The position numbers and the translations under genes were made by a program. A stretch of DNA of 6,448 nucleotides from Halorhodospira sp. (GTDB taxonomy: Bacteria > Pseudomonadota > Gammaproteobacteria > Nitrococcales > Halorhodospiraceae): NCBI GenBank assembly GCA_007121755.1, contig SKJZ01000167.1, positions 1-6,448 of the forward strand. The letters run 5' to 3'. Under the pieces are notes generated by a model. It was not told the origin of the DNA. It worked only from the letters and a program-made list of their open reading frames with translations, and searched no databases. Of this stretch, positions 1 to 5,362 are shown one piece after another (the stretch's first letter is position 1; each line of letters starts with the position of its first letter).

Positions 1-388
1 AGAGCAGCGGCCAGATGGCGGGGGTGACGGCGTCGGCCCTCGCGAAGCCGAACACCATGACGGCGGTCGTGATGACGAACAGCACGAACCCGTACATGGT
101 CAGCAAGTGGGAAAGCCTTCGCTGCGAATTGCAGAACTCGCCGGAGGTCAGGACGTCGACCGCGACGGTGGCGATGGTGATGGTGGCCTTCTCGGCGCCC
201 CCCACCTCACGGGTGCTTGCCGCCTTGGATTTCTCATTGGCCTCGAAAAAGTACTTGGCGCTCTTCTTGTGCATGACGTCGATCACGGTTCCGGCGATGA
301 CGAGCAGAACCATGACGATCACATACGCCTGCATCGCCAGCGGCGGAACCGCTTGGGATAGTTCGGTGAACGGATTGACGGCCAGCAT
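1..388 (-). CDS. aprM: AprM-like membrane protein, putative membrane partner of APS reductase (partial, N-terminal 129 residues)
   Basis: Open from ATG at 388 to the window edge without a stop; the C-terminus lies outside. A good Shine-Dalgarno (AGAGGGGG, 404-397) sits 8 bases before the ATG. Visible are two hydrophobic, probably membrane-spanning segments, about residues 19-38 (beginning MQAYVIVMVLL) and 100-118 (beginning MYGFVLFVI). They are separated by a polar loop with the lysine-rich stretch HKKSAKYFFE and the motif FCNSQRRLSHLLTMYGF, whose His may be a heme ligand or quinone-site residue. From memory, this pattern and the NPFTELS start resemble AprM, which in sulfur oxidisers is encoded as aprM-aprB-aprA and is thought to link APS reductase to the quinone pool; it also resembles the heme b membrane part of QmoC/NarI-like proteins. 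Being first in a leftward unit fits aprMBA order, but aprB and aprA are not visible. It is certainly a gene; the name is about even odds. Confidence 0.58.
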   Translation of the reverse strand, partial: MLAVNPFTELSQAVPPLAMQAYVIVMVLLVIAGTVIDVMHKKSAKYFFEANEKSKAASTREVGGAEKATITIATVAVDVLTSGEFCNSQRRLSHLLTMYGFVLFVITTAVMVFGFARADAVTPAIWPLL

Positions 389-437
389 GTTTTGCGCCCC
401 CTCTGTTTCGAAAGACCGAGAGAAACGCTGAACAGTC

Positions 438-519
438 CGTTATTGCTAGCGAAGTGAAGCAATCTCCATGCGATGGCAACCGTCGTGTTGTAGATTGCTT
501 CGCTCCGCTAGCAATGACG
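438..519. repeat. REP-like inverted repeat pair (28-base arms)
   Basis: The left arm (438-465) and right arm (492-519) are reverse complements at 25 of 28 positions, with 26 bases between them. As + strand RNA, two of the three differences become G-U pairs, leaving a single A-C mismatch. The loop has its own small palindrome (CCAT 466-469, ATGG 473-476). The core, CATTGCTAGCG...GAAGCAATCT, matches a repeat type that I recall being scattered through intergenic regions of many bacterial genomes and often mistranslated as 'VIASGAKQS'. A transcript coming leftward from serB would form this hairpin before reaching aprM, so it may damp read-through; that role is inferred. Confidence 0.85.
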
Positions 520-523
520 TTTT

Positions 524-541
524 GCCTCGCTGGCAATGACG
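524..541 (-). repeat. Partial third copy of the REP-like repeat
   Basis: Read on the minus strand, these 18 bases match the first 18 bases of the right arm (519-492) at 15 positions, including the full CGTCATTGC start. The copy has the same orientation as that arm, ends 22 bases away from it, and lacks the GAAGCAATCT half. It suggests a decayed or clustered element of the BIME kind. Confidence 0.7.
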
Positions 542-599
542 GCTTGGGTTTTGTTCAACGTCCCCCCCTCTGGTATCAATGTAGATGACAACGGGCAAA

Positions 600-623
600 G
601 CGCACGGCGGCGGGCCGGTGCGC
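600..623 (-). terminator. Weak GC-rich hairpin downstream of serB, possible terminator
   Basis: GCGCAC (600-605) pairs with GTGCGC (618-623), extended by GG (606-607) with CC (615-616) around one bulged base and a 7-base loop. On the minus strand it lies about 95 bases past the serB stop and is followed by CTTTGCCC, which is not a real U-run. It is therefore at best a poor intrinsic terminator; chance GC pairing is a fair alternative. Confidence 0.25.
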
Positions 624-718
624 TACCCGGCAAGACTTCCCGAAAGGTCAGTAACTCAAGGTTTGCGGCAGGTAATTGTGGCGACGTATATGCCGTTCAG
701 CACATATGGGGAAAGTCG

Positions 719-1933
719 TCAGCCCGGGATCTCGGTGTCCTTGATGCCCATCAGATAGAGGGTAGCGTCCAATCCTAGGGTGGAGATCGACTGCTCGGCG
801 TTCTCCTGGACCATCGGTTTGGCGCGGAAGGCGATGCCGAGACCGGCCAGGCGGAGCATCGGCAGATCGTTGGCGCCGTCGCCGATGGCGATGACCTGTT
901 CCAGGGAGAGACCCTGCTCTTCGGCAATGCTGCGCAGGATCTCGGCCTTGCGCGGGCCGTCGATGATCTCTCCGCTGACGCGGCCGGTGAGGTGTCCGTT
1001 GGCGATCTCCAGCTCGTTGGCGTGGACGTAATCGATGTCTAGCCGCTCCTGTAAGTGGCGGCCGAAGTAGGTGAAACCGCCAGAGATGATGGCGGTGGTG
1101 TAGCCCAGGGATTTAACGGTACGCACCAGGCGCTCCGCGCCCTCCGTCAGCGTTAAGCGGTGGGCGATCTCTTCCAGCACCCCGACCGGCAGCCCCTCCA
1201 GCAGGGCGACCCGGCGGCGCAGGCTCTCCCGGAAATCGATCTCGCCGCGCATGGCCTCCTCCGTGATCCGCGAGACCTCCTCGCCCGCGCCGGCGGCCTT
1301 GGCCATCTCGTCGATGACCTCCTGCCGTATCAGCGTCGAGTCCATGTCGAAGGCGACCATTTGCCGGTTGCGCCGGTAGAGGTTGTCTTCCTGGAAGCTG
1401 ATATCGATGCCGAGATCCTTGGAAATGTCCATGAAGTCGCGCTTCATGGCGTCGGTGTCCACCGGCTGCCCGCGGACCTTGATCTCAATGCACGCCCGGG
1501 ATGAGCGGTCGTCCGTGTGCAGCGGGCGGCGGCCGGAGAGGCGGACGATATCGTCGATATTCAGGTTCTGGGAAGTGACGACGCTGGCGATGCGCGCGAT
1601 CTGCTTGGCGCTGATGCTCCGTCCCAGCAGTGTGATGATGTGGCGCGGTTTGCCGGCGCCCCGGACCCAACTGGCGTAACGCTCTTCCGTGATCGGCGTG
1701 AAACGGACCTGCATCCCTTTGTCGTGGAGGTGGAAGAGCACATCCTTCAGCACCGGCGAGATATAGGCCTCTTCGGGGATCTCCAACAGAATGCCCAGCG
1801 AGAGGGTGTCGTGGATCATCGCTTGGCCGATATCGAGAACCCCGATGTTGTATTCGGCGAGAATGCCCATCAGCGATGAGGTGAGGCCCGGCTGATCTTC
1901 GCCGGAGACGTTGATAAGGATGATTTCGCTCAT
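719..1933 (-). CDS. serB: Phosphoserine phosphatase SerB with tandem ACT domains
   Basis: This 404-residue HAD-family enzyme removes phosphate from O-phospho-L-serine, the last step of serine synthesis, in the cytoplasm. Two ACT-type domains come first (about residues 1-85 and 95-182; the first starts with the typical VSGEDQPGLTSSL), followed by the HAD domain (about 190-400). All four HAD motifs are intact: DMDST with nucleophile Asp196 and Asp198; ISGG with Ser284; Lys329 in GPRKAE; and GDGANDLPML with Asp352 and Asp356. The ACT pair may bind serine or another amino acid for feedback control; this is inferred from the family. The length matches the two-ACT form (about 400 residues, as in mycobacterial SerB2) rather than the roughly 320-residue E. 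coli protein. The start is ATG at 1933, with only a weak GAG-type ribosome site. It is divergent from the sirtuin gene. Confidence 0.96.
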   Translation of the reverse strand: MSEIILINVSGEDQPGLTSSLMGILAEYNIGVLDIGQAMIHDTLSLGILLEIPEEAYISPVLKDVLFHLHDKGMQVRFTPITEERYASWVRGAGKPRHIITLLGRSISAKQIARIASVVTSQNLNIDDIVRLSGRRPLHTDDRSSRACIEIKVRGQPVDTDAMKRDFMDISKDLGIDISFQEDNLYRRNRQMVAFDMDSTLIRQEVIDEMAKAAGAGEEVSRITEEAMRGEIDFRESLRRRVALLEGLPVGVLEEIAHRLTLTEGAERLVRTVKSLGYTTAIISGGFTYFGRHLQERLDIDYVHANELEIANGHLTGRVSGEIIDGPRKAEILRSIAEEQGLSLEQVIAIGDGANDLPMLRLAGLGIAFRAKPMVQENAEQSISTLGLDATLYLMGIKDTEIPG

Positions 1934-1959
1934 AGCCCGACTCGTTCGAATGCGGAGTT

Positions 1960-1965
1960 ATTGTA
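1960..1965 (-). promoter_or_regulatory. Candidate -10 box for serB
   Basis: TACAAT on the minus strand matches TATAAT at 5 of 6 positions and lies about 26 bases before the serB ATG, in an AT-richer patch. No good -35 hexamer is found 16-18 bases upstream, where the sequence is GC-rich, so an activator or another start site is possible. Confidence 0.3.
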
Positions 1966-2010
1966 AGAGATTGTTCCCCGCCGTGGGGCGTTTTGCCGTC
2001 GGAAAATCCC

Positions 2011-2048
2011 ATACCGCCGGCCCGCTTGTGGGAGCGGTTGTTCGGTAT
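2011..2048. promoter_or_regulatory. Concentric palindrome in the serB/sirtuin divergent region (possible operator or cruciform)
   Basis: ATACCG (2011-2016) pairs with CGGTAT (2043-2048), and CCGCT (2022-2026) pairs with AGCGG (2033-2037). Both pairs share the same centre, between 2029 and 2030, giving 11 paired positions per side separated by symmetric 5-base gaps. The position between two divergent genes fits an operator or a structured 5' leader of the sirtuin mRNA. No regulator is known from the sequence. Confidence 0.4.
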
Positions 2049-2095
2049 CAGACTGACGGTAACCGGCCGAATCATCAACCTTGGGAGTGCAATCG

Positions 2096-2830
2096 GTGGT
2101 CGACCCGGAACTGGGACGTGTGTTGCGGCAGGCTCGGCGGGTGGCTGTTCTGACCGGCGCCGGGATCTCCGCGGAGAGCGGAGTGCCGACGTTCCGGGAG
2201 GCGCGGAGTGGGCTCTGGCGACAGTTCGATCCCGAAGAGTTGGCTACACTCGAGGCGTTCCAACGCAATCCGGCGCGGGTTTGGGAGTGGTACGCCCACC
2301 GGCGTGCCCTGGTGGCCGCGGCGGAGCCGGGTCCGGCCCACCTGGCCCTGGCGGAGTGGGGCGAGCGGTTGGAGTGGTGCCGTATCATTACCCAGAATGT
2401 GGACGGGTTTCACCAGCGGGCGGGGAGCCGGGAGGTCATCGAACTGCACGGTAACATCAACCGCAGCCGCTGCGCGGACTGCGGCGGTGACGTGGAGGGG
2501 GAGGCGTCCGGCGCCGAGATGCCGCCGCACTGTGTCCAGTGCGGCGGGCTCTTGCGCCCCGATGTGGTCTGGTTCGGGGAGGCCCTGCCGCCGGGTGCCT
2601 ACGAGGCGGCGGCCGCCGCCGTGGCGCAGGCGGACCTGATGCTGTCGGTGGGGACCTCGTCGTTGGTCCAGCCGGCGGCTTCGCTGCCGTTGGAGGCGCT
2701 GGAGCGGGGTGTGCCCGTGGTGGAGATCAACCCGGAGGTGACGCCCCTGACGCCGGTCGCCGACTGGAGCTTGCGGGGCAAGGCCGGGGAGATCCTCCCG
2801 CGGCTCGTGGAGGCGGCGATCGAACCGTGA
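2096..2830 (+). CDS. cobB: Sir2-family NAD-dependent protein deacylase, class III (SIRT5/CobB-like)
   Basis: A 244-residue sirtuin that removes acyl groups from lysines using NAD+. Visible motifs are GAGISAESGVPTFRE (21-35, NAD binding), QNVDG (100-104, Asn101 and Asp103), the catalytic His118 in ELHGN, and four zinc-ligand cysteines (126, 129, 146, 149). GTSSLVQPAA (186-195) and EINPE (210-214) complete the Rossmann fold. Ala36 plus the Tyr66-x-x-Arg69 pair correspond to the SIRT5 residues that bind acidic acyl groups, so desuccinylase or demalonylase activity is likely besides deacetylation (inferred from the family). The length is normal for bacterial CobB without extensions. I chose GTG 2096 because GGGAG (2083-2087) lies exactly 8 bases before it; TTG 2081 and GTG 2087 are in frame but would overlap that site. 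It is first in the rightward group, 70 bases before ilvB. Confidence 0.94.
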   Translation: MVDPELGRVLRQARRVAVLTGAGISAESGVPTFREARSGLWRQFDPEELATLEAFQRNPARVWEWYAHRRALVAAAEPGPAHLALAEWGERLEWCRIITQNVDGFHQRAGSREVIELHGNINRSRCADCGGDVEGEASGAEMPPHCVQCGGLLRPDVVWFGEALPPGAYEAAAAAVAQADLMLSVGTSSLVQPAASLPLEALERGVPVVEINPEVTPLTPVADWSLRGKAGEILPRLVEAAIEP

Positions 2831-2836
2831 GACCGC

Positions 2837-2866
2837 TTGCCGTGGCGCCGTCCGCGTCAGTACTAT
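2837..2866 (+). promoter_or_regulatory. Candidate sigma-70 promoter for ilvB
   Basis: TTGCCG (2837-2842) and TACTAT (2861-2866) are separated by 18 bases, each matching 4 of 6 consensus positions. This predicts a transcript start near 2873 and a leader of about 28 bases. The leader is too short for the leader-peptide attenuator common at ilv operons. Confidence 0.4.
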
Positions 2867-2900
2867 GGAATATTGCCGAATTCTTACAAGTGTGAGGAAG

Positions 2901-4793
2901 ATGGAAACCGCAGTCGCCAATCCGCATGCCGAATCTCCGAATCCCGCCCACCCCATGGTCGGCAAGACCATGAGTGGTGCCGATATGGTCATCGAAGTCC
3001 TGGCGCAGGAGGGTGTCGATACGGTATTCGGTTACAGCGGAGGCGCCATTCTGCCGACCTACGACGCCATTTTCCGCTTCAATGAGCGGCACCGCGCGGA
3101 TAGTAAGGCCGGGGGAGACCCGATGCGGTTGATCGTCCCGGCCAACGAGCAGGGCGCCGGCTTTATGGCGGCAGGGTACGCGCGCGCCACCGGCAAGGTC
3201 GGTTGCTTCCTGGTGACCTCCGGCCCCGGCGCCACCAACACGGTGACGCCGATCCGCGACTGCATGGCCGACTCCATTCCGGTGGTGGTCATCACCGGCC
3301 AGGTGCCGACGCACGCGATGGGAACCGACGCCTTCCAGGAGGCGCCCATCGTCAACATCATGGGCAACTGCGCCAAGCACGTCTTCCTGGTCACCGATCC
3401 GGCGAAGGTCGAGGCGACTATCCGCACCGCCTTCGAGGTTGCCCGTTCGGGGCGTCCCGGCCCGGTAGTGGTCGATCTGCCGAAGAACGTCCAGAACTGG
3501 ATGGGCGAGTTCCGCGGCGAGGGGTTGCTTGAGGTGCGGGGCTATCGCCAACGCATGGAGTCTCTGCGCTCCGCGAAGCTCTCCGACCGCAAGTGTCGCG
3601 GCTTTTTCGAGATGTTCGAGCGCTCGCGGCGGCCGTTGCTCTATGTCGGCGGCGGCGTCATCAACGGGGACGCGAGCGGTGAGTTGCGGGAGTTCGCCCA
3701 CGCCTTCGGGGTGCCGGTCGTGACCACGCTGATGGGGTTGGGCGCGATCGATACCGCCGACGATCTCTGCCTCGGCATGTTGGGCATGCACGGCACCGCC
3801 TACGCCAACTACGCAGTCGAGGACTGCGACTTCCTGATCGCCGTCGGCGCTCGGTTCGACGACCGGGTGGCCGGCAAGGTCGAGGAGTTTGCGCCGTTGG
3901 CCGAGCAAGTGGCGCATATCGATATCGACGCGGCCGAGATCGGCAAGGTGCGCGGGGTCGATTGGGCCCACGTCGGCGAGGCCGCCCGCAGCCTCCGCCA
4001 ACTGATGCGTTACGGCGAGTCGATGGGGTTCAGCCAGGACTTCGGGCCGTGGCGGGATCACGTCCGCGCTTTGCGGGAGCGCCACCCGATGAACTACGAC
4101 CGCGAGGCCGAGTTGATTCAGCCCTACTACGTGATCGAGACCTTGAACGGCTTGACCGGGGGCGACGCGATCATCAGTACCGGCGTCGGCCAGCACCAGA
4201 TGTGGGCGGCCCAGTACTTCGATTTCCATCAGCCGCGGCACTGGTTGACCTCCGGCAGCATGGGGACGATGGGCTTCGGCCTGCCGGCGGCGATCGGTGC
4301 GCAGTTCGCCCGGCCGGACAAGCTCGTCATCGATGTCGACGGGGACGGCAGCCTGCGCATGAATCTGGGCGAGATGGAGACGGTCACCACCTACGGCCTG
4401 CCGGTGAAGGTGCTGCTGCTCAACAACCTCGGCGACGGGATGGTGCGGCAGTGGCAGAAGCTCTTCTTCGGCGACCGCTTCTCCGGATCGGACAAGTCTC
4501 TGCACCGCAAGGACTTCGTCAAGGCCGCCGAATCGGACGGCTTCGAGTTCGCCCGCCGGGTGGAGAAGAAGGCCGACCTGGAAGGCGCGCTGAAGGCGTT
4601 CGTGAAACACGACGGACCGGCGTTCCTCGAAGTGATGATCGACCCCGATGCCGGTGTGTACCCGATGGTGGGGCCCGGATCGGGCTACAAGGACATGGTG
4701 ACCGGCGACTTTATTCAGGGCCGGGAACTCCCCGTGCATCCACGCAGCGGGGCCGGTACCGGAGGCGGATCGGGGACGCCGGATCTGTTTTGA
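2901..4793 (+). CDS. ilvB: Acetolactate synthase large subunit, divergent variant (ThDP-dependent)
   Basis: A 630-residue thiamine-diphosphate enzyme, expected to join two pyruvates to acetolactate (or pyruvate and 2-oxobutyrate), the first common step to valine, leucine and isoleucine. It has the N-terminal Pyr domain (about 24-200, FGYSGGAILP, catalytic Glu83 in NEQGA), a central domain (about 235-375, GARFDDRVAGK) and the PP domain (about 400-600). Key PP motifs are GVGQHQMWAAQ (428-438), the Mg/ThDP motif GDGS (481-484) to NN (508-509), and GMVRQWQ (513-519), which marks acetolactate synthases among ThDP enzymes. Oddities are ANEQGA instead of the common RHEQGA, about 12 extra residues before it (around 60-75), and a Gly/Ser-rich tail (617-626). 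ATG 2901 follows GAGG (2894-2897) closely; an ATG at 2865 lies inside the likely -10 box. No ilvN regulatory subunit follows; ogt overlaps the stop instead. The enzyme class is secure, its exact physiological role less so. Confidence 0.92.
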   Translation: METAVANPHAESPNPAHPMVGKTMSGADMVIEVLAQEGVDTVFGYSGGAILPTYDAIFRFNERHRADSKAGGDPMRLIVPANEQGAGFMAAGYARATGKVGCFLVTSGPGATNTVTPIRDCMADSIPVVVITGQVPTHAMGTDAFQEAPIVNIMGNCAKHVFLVTDPAKVEATIRTAFEVARSGRPGPVVVDLPKNVQNWMGEFRGEGLLEVRGYRQRMESLRSAKLSDRKCRGFFEMFERSRRPLLYVGGGVINGDASGELREFAHAFGVPVVTTLMGLGAIDTADDLCLGMLGMHGTAYANYAVEDCDFLIAVGARFDDRVAGKVEEFAPLAEQVAHIDIDAAEIGKVRGVDWAHVGEAARSLRQLMRYGESMGFSQDFGPWRDHVRALRERHPMNYDREAELIQPYYVIETLNGLTGGDAIISTGVGQHQMWAAQYFDFHQPRHWLTSGSMGTMGFGLPAAIGAQFARPDKLVIDVDGDGSLRMNLGEMETVTTYGLPVKVLLLNNLGDGMVRQWQKLFFGDRFSGSDKSLHRKDFVKAAESDGFEFARRVEKKADLEGALKAFVKHDGPAFLEVMIDPDAGVYPMVGPGSGYKDMVTGDFIQGRELPVHPRSGAGTGGGSGTPDLF

Positions 4794-5332
4794 ATCCCGA
4801 GACCGTCGTCCGGGTGGACCGCTGGTGGGTCGGCATCGCCACCGACGGGGTGGCGGTTCGACGGATCTTTTTGTTGGACCGGTCGGGGGCCGGCGGGCGG
4901 GAGCCGGGGCCGCGGCCGGACATCTCACCGTTGACCGCGCGCGCTGCGCGGTGGCTCGCCGCTTGGTTGGACGATCCGGCGCTGCCGTGGCCGGAAGATC
5001 TGCCGCTGTCCCCGGCGCCGACGCCATTTCAGCGGCGCGTTCGGGCCGAACTGCTCGCCATTCCCCCGGGGCAAACGACGACGTACGGAGCGCTGGCGAA
5101 GGCACTCGGCACTGCGCCGAGGGCGGTCGGCGGCGCCTGCCGGGCCAATCCCGTCCCGCTGGCCGTCCCTTGCCATCGGGTCGTCGCCGCGTCCGGCATC
5201 GGCGGCTTCTCCGGCGAGTCCGCCGGCCCCTGGCCGGCCTTCAAAGAGTGGCTGCTGGCCCGTGAAGGCGCGGTTTGCGCCGGCCGGCAGCCGTCCGCCT
5301 TGAAACCGCGCCGCGTCATCCCCATTGGGTGA
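4790..5332 (+). CDS. ogt: Methylated-DNA--[protein]-cysteine S-methyltransferase (Ogt/MGMT family)
   Basis: A 180-residue suicide repair protein that moves the alkyl group from O6-alkylguanine in DNA to its own cysteine. The C-terminal DNA-binding/active-site domain (about 78-160) is intact: TPFQRRV opening, TTTYGALAKALG with Tyr99, recognition helix RAVGGACRANP with the Arg118 finger, active-site PCHRVV with Cys128, and GIGGFSG (136-142). The N-terminal part (about 1-75) is the variable MGMT N-domain and is weakly conserved. There is no AraC-like Ada domain, so this is the Ogt type rather than Ada. I chose TTG 4790, whose TTGA overlaps the ilvB stop by four bases and suggests translational coupling; GTG 4814 is an alternative start. 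The frame is open far upstream, inside ilvB, but only this part resembles the family. The last codons contain the htpG heat-shock promoter. Confidence 0.93.
   Translation: MNPETVVRVDRWWVGIATDGVAVRRIFLLDRSGAGGREPGPRPDISPLTARAARWLAAWLDDPALPWPEDLPLSPAPTPFQRRVRAELLAIPPGQTTTYGALAKALGTAPRAVGGACRANPVPLAVPCHRVVAASGIGGFSGESAGPWPAFKEWLLAREGAVCAGRQPSALKPRRVIPIG
5299..5327 (+). promoter_or_regulatory. Sigma-32 (RpoH) heat-shock promoter for htpG
   Basis: CTTGAAA (5299-5305), a 14-base spacer, then CCCCATTG (5320-5327). This matches the sigma-32 consensus CTTGAAA / CCCCATNT at every defined position except the last base, with the preferred spacing. The predicted start near 5334 gives an htpG leader of about 30 bases. 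The whole promoter lies within the final codons of ogt. htpG is a classic sigma-32 target, so position and sequence agree. Confidence 0.88.
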
Positions 5333-5350
5333 GTGGGTTACCAAACTGTA

Positions 5351-5356
5351 GGGAGG
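5351..5356 (+). promoter_or_regulatory. Strong ribosome binding site of htpG
   Basis: GGGAGG sits 6 bases before the ATG at 5363 and fixes the htpG start. It is the clearest Shine-Dalgarno in the rightward group. Confidence 0.85.
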
Positions 5357-5362
5357 GTATTC

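Larger units (their letters stand above)
389..718. other. Intergenic region between serB and the aprM-like gene
   Basis: This 330-base stretch has no credible gene. Its aprM-proximal half holds the REP-like inverted repeats (438-541). Its serB-proximal half holds a GC-rich hairpin (600-623) and otherwise unremarkable sequence. Both flanking genes read leftward, so any aprM promoter must lie here; I could not find a convincing -35/-10 pair. Short ORFs crossing it are repeat-derived or shadows. Confidence 0.75.

Noticed and set aside
15..431. 138-codon plus-strand frame at the left edge
   Set aside because: It is the complement of the aprM-like gene, which has a good ribosome site and membrane segments; the plus-strand product has no family features.
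234..536. 100-codon minus-strand frame beginning with the VIASGAKQS phrase
   Set aside because: That phrase is the usual mistranslation of the REP-like repeat, and the rest overlaps the aprM-like gene in another frame.
687..707. ATATG...CATAT inverted repeat just after the serB stop
   Set aside because: There are only five pairs with a 10-base loop and no U-run; this is consistent with chance.
1976..1994. CCCC/GGGG stem followed by TTTT, like a terminator on the plus strand
   Set aside because: The stem is only 4 base pairs and lies between divergent genes, where no rightward transcript needs to end.
1485..2078. 197-codon minus-strand frame overlapping the serB N-terminus
   Set aside because: It runs in the same direction as serB but in a shifted frame, with an Arg/His/Pro-rich product and no ribosome site; serB is the real gene.
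2865..2900. Upstream ATG that would add 12 residues to acetolactate synthase
   Set aside because: It sits inside the likely -10 box, has no Shine-Dalgarno, and the added residues are not family-like; ATG 2901 has GAGG in front.
3962..4789. Upstream extension of the ogt frame inside ilvB
   Set aside because: The frame is open, but the translated part before 4790 is Arg/Gly/Pro-rich shadow sequence of ilvB; Ogt family resemblance is confined to the part after 4790.
2727..5105. 792-codon open frame on the minus strand opposite ilvB and ogt
   Set aside because: It lies antisense to a clearly conserved ThDP enzyme, its product is rich in His, Arg, Ala and Pro with no recognisable domain, and long antisense frames are common in GC-rich genes.
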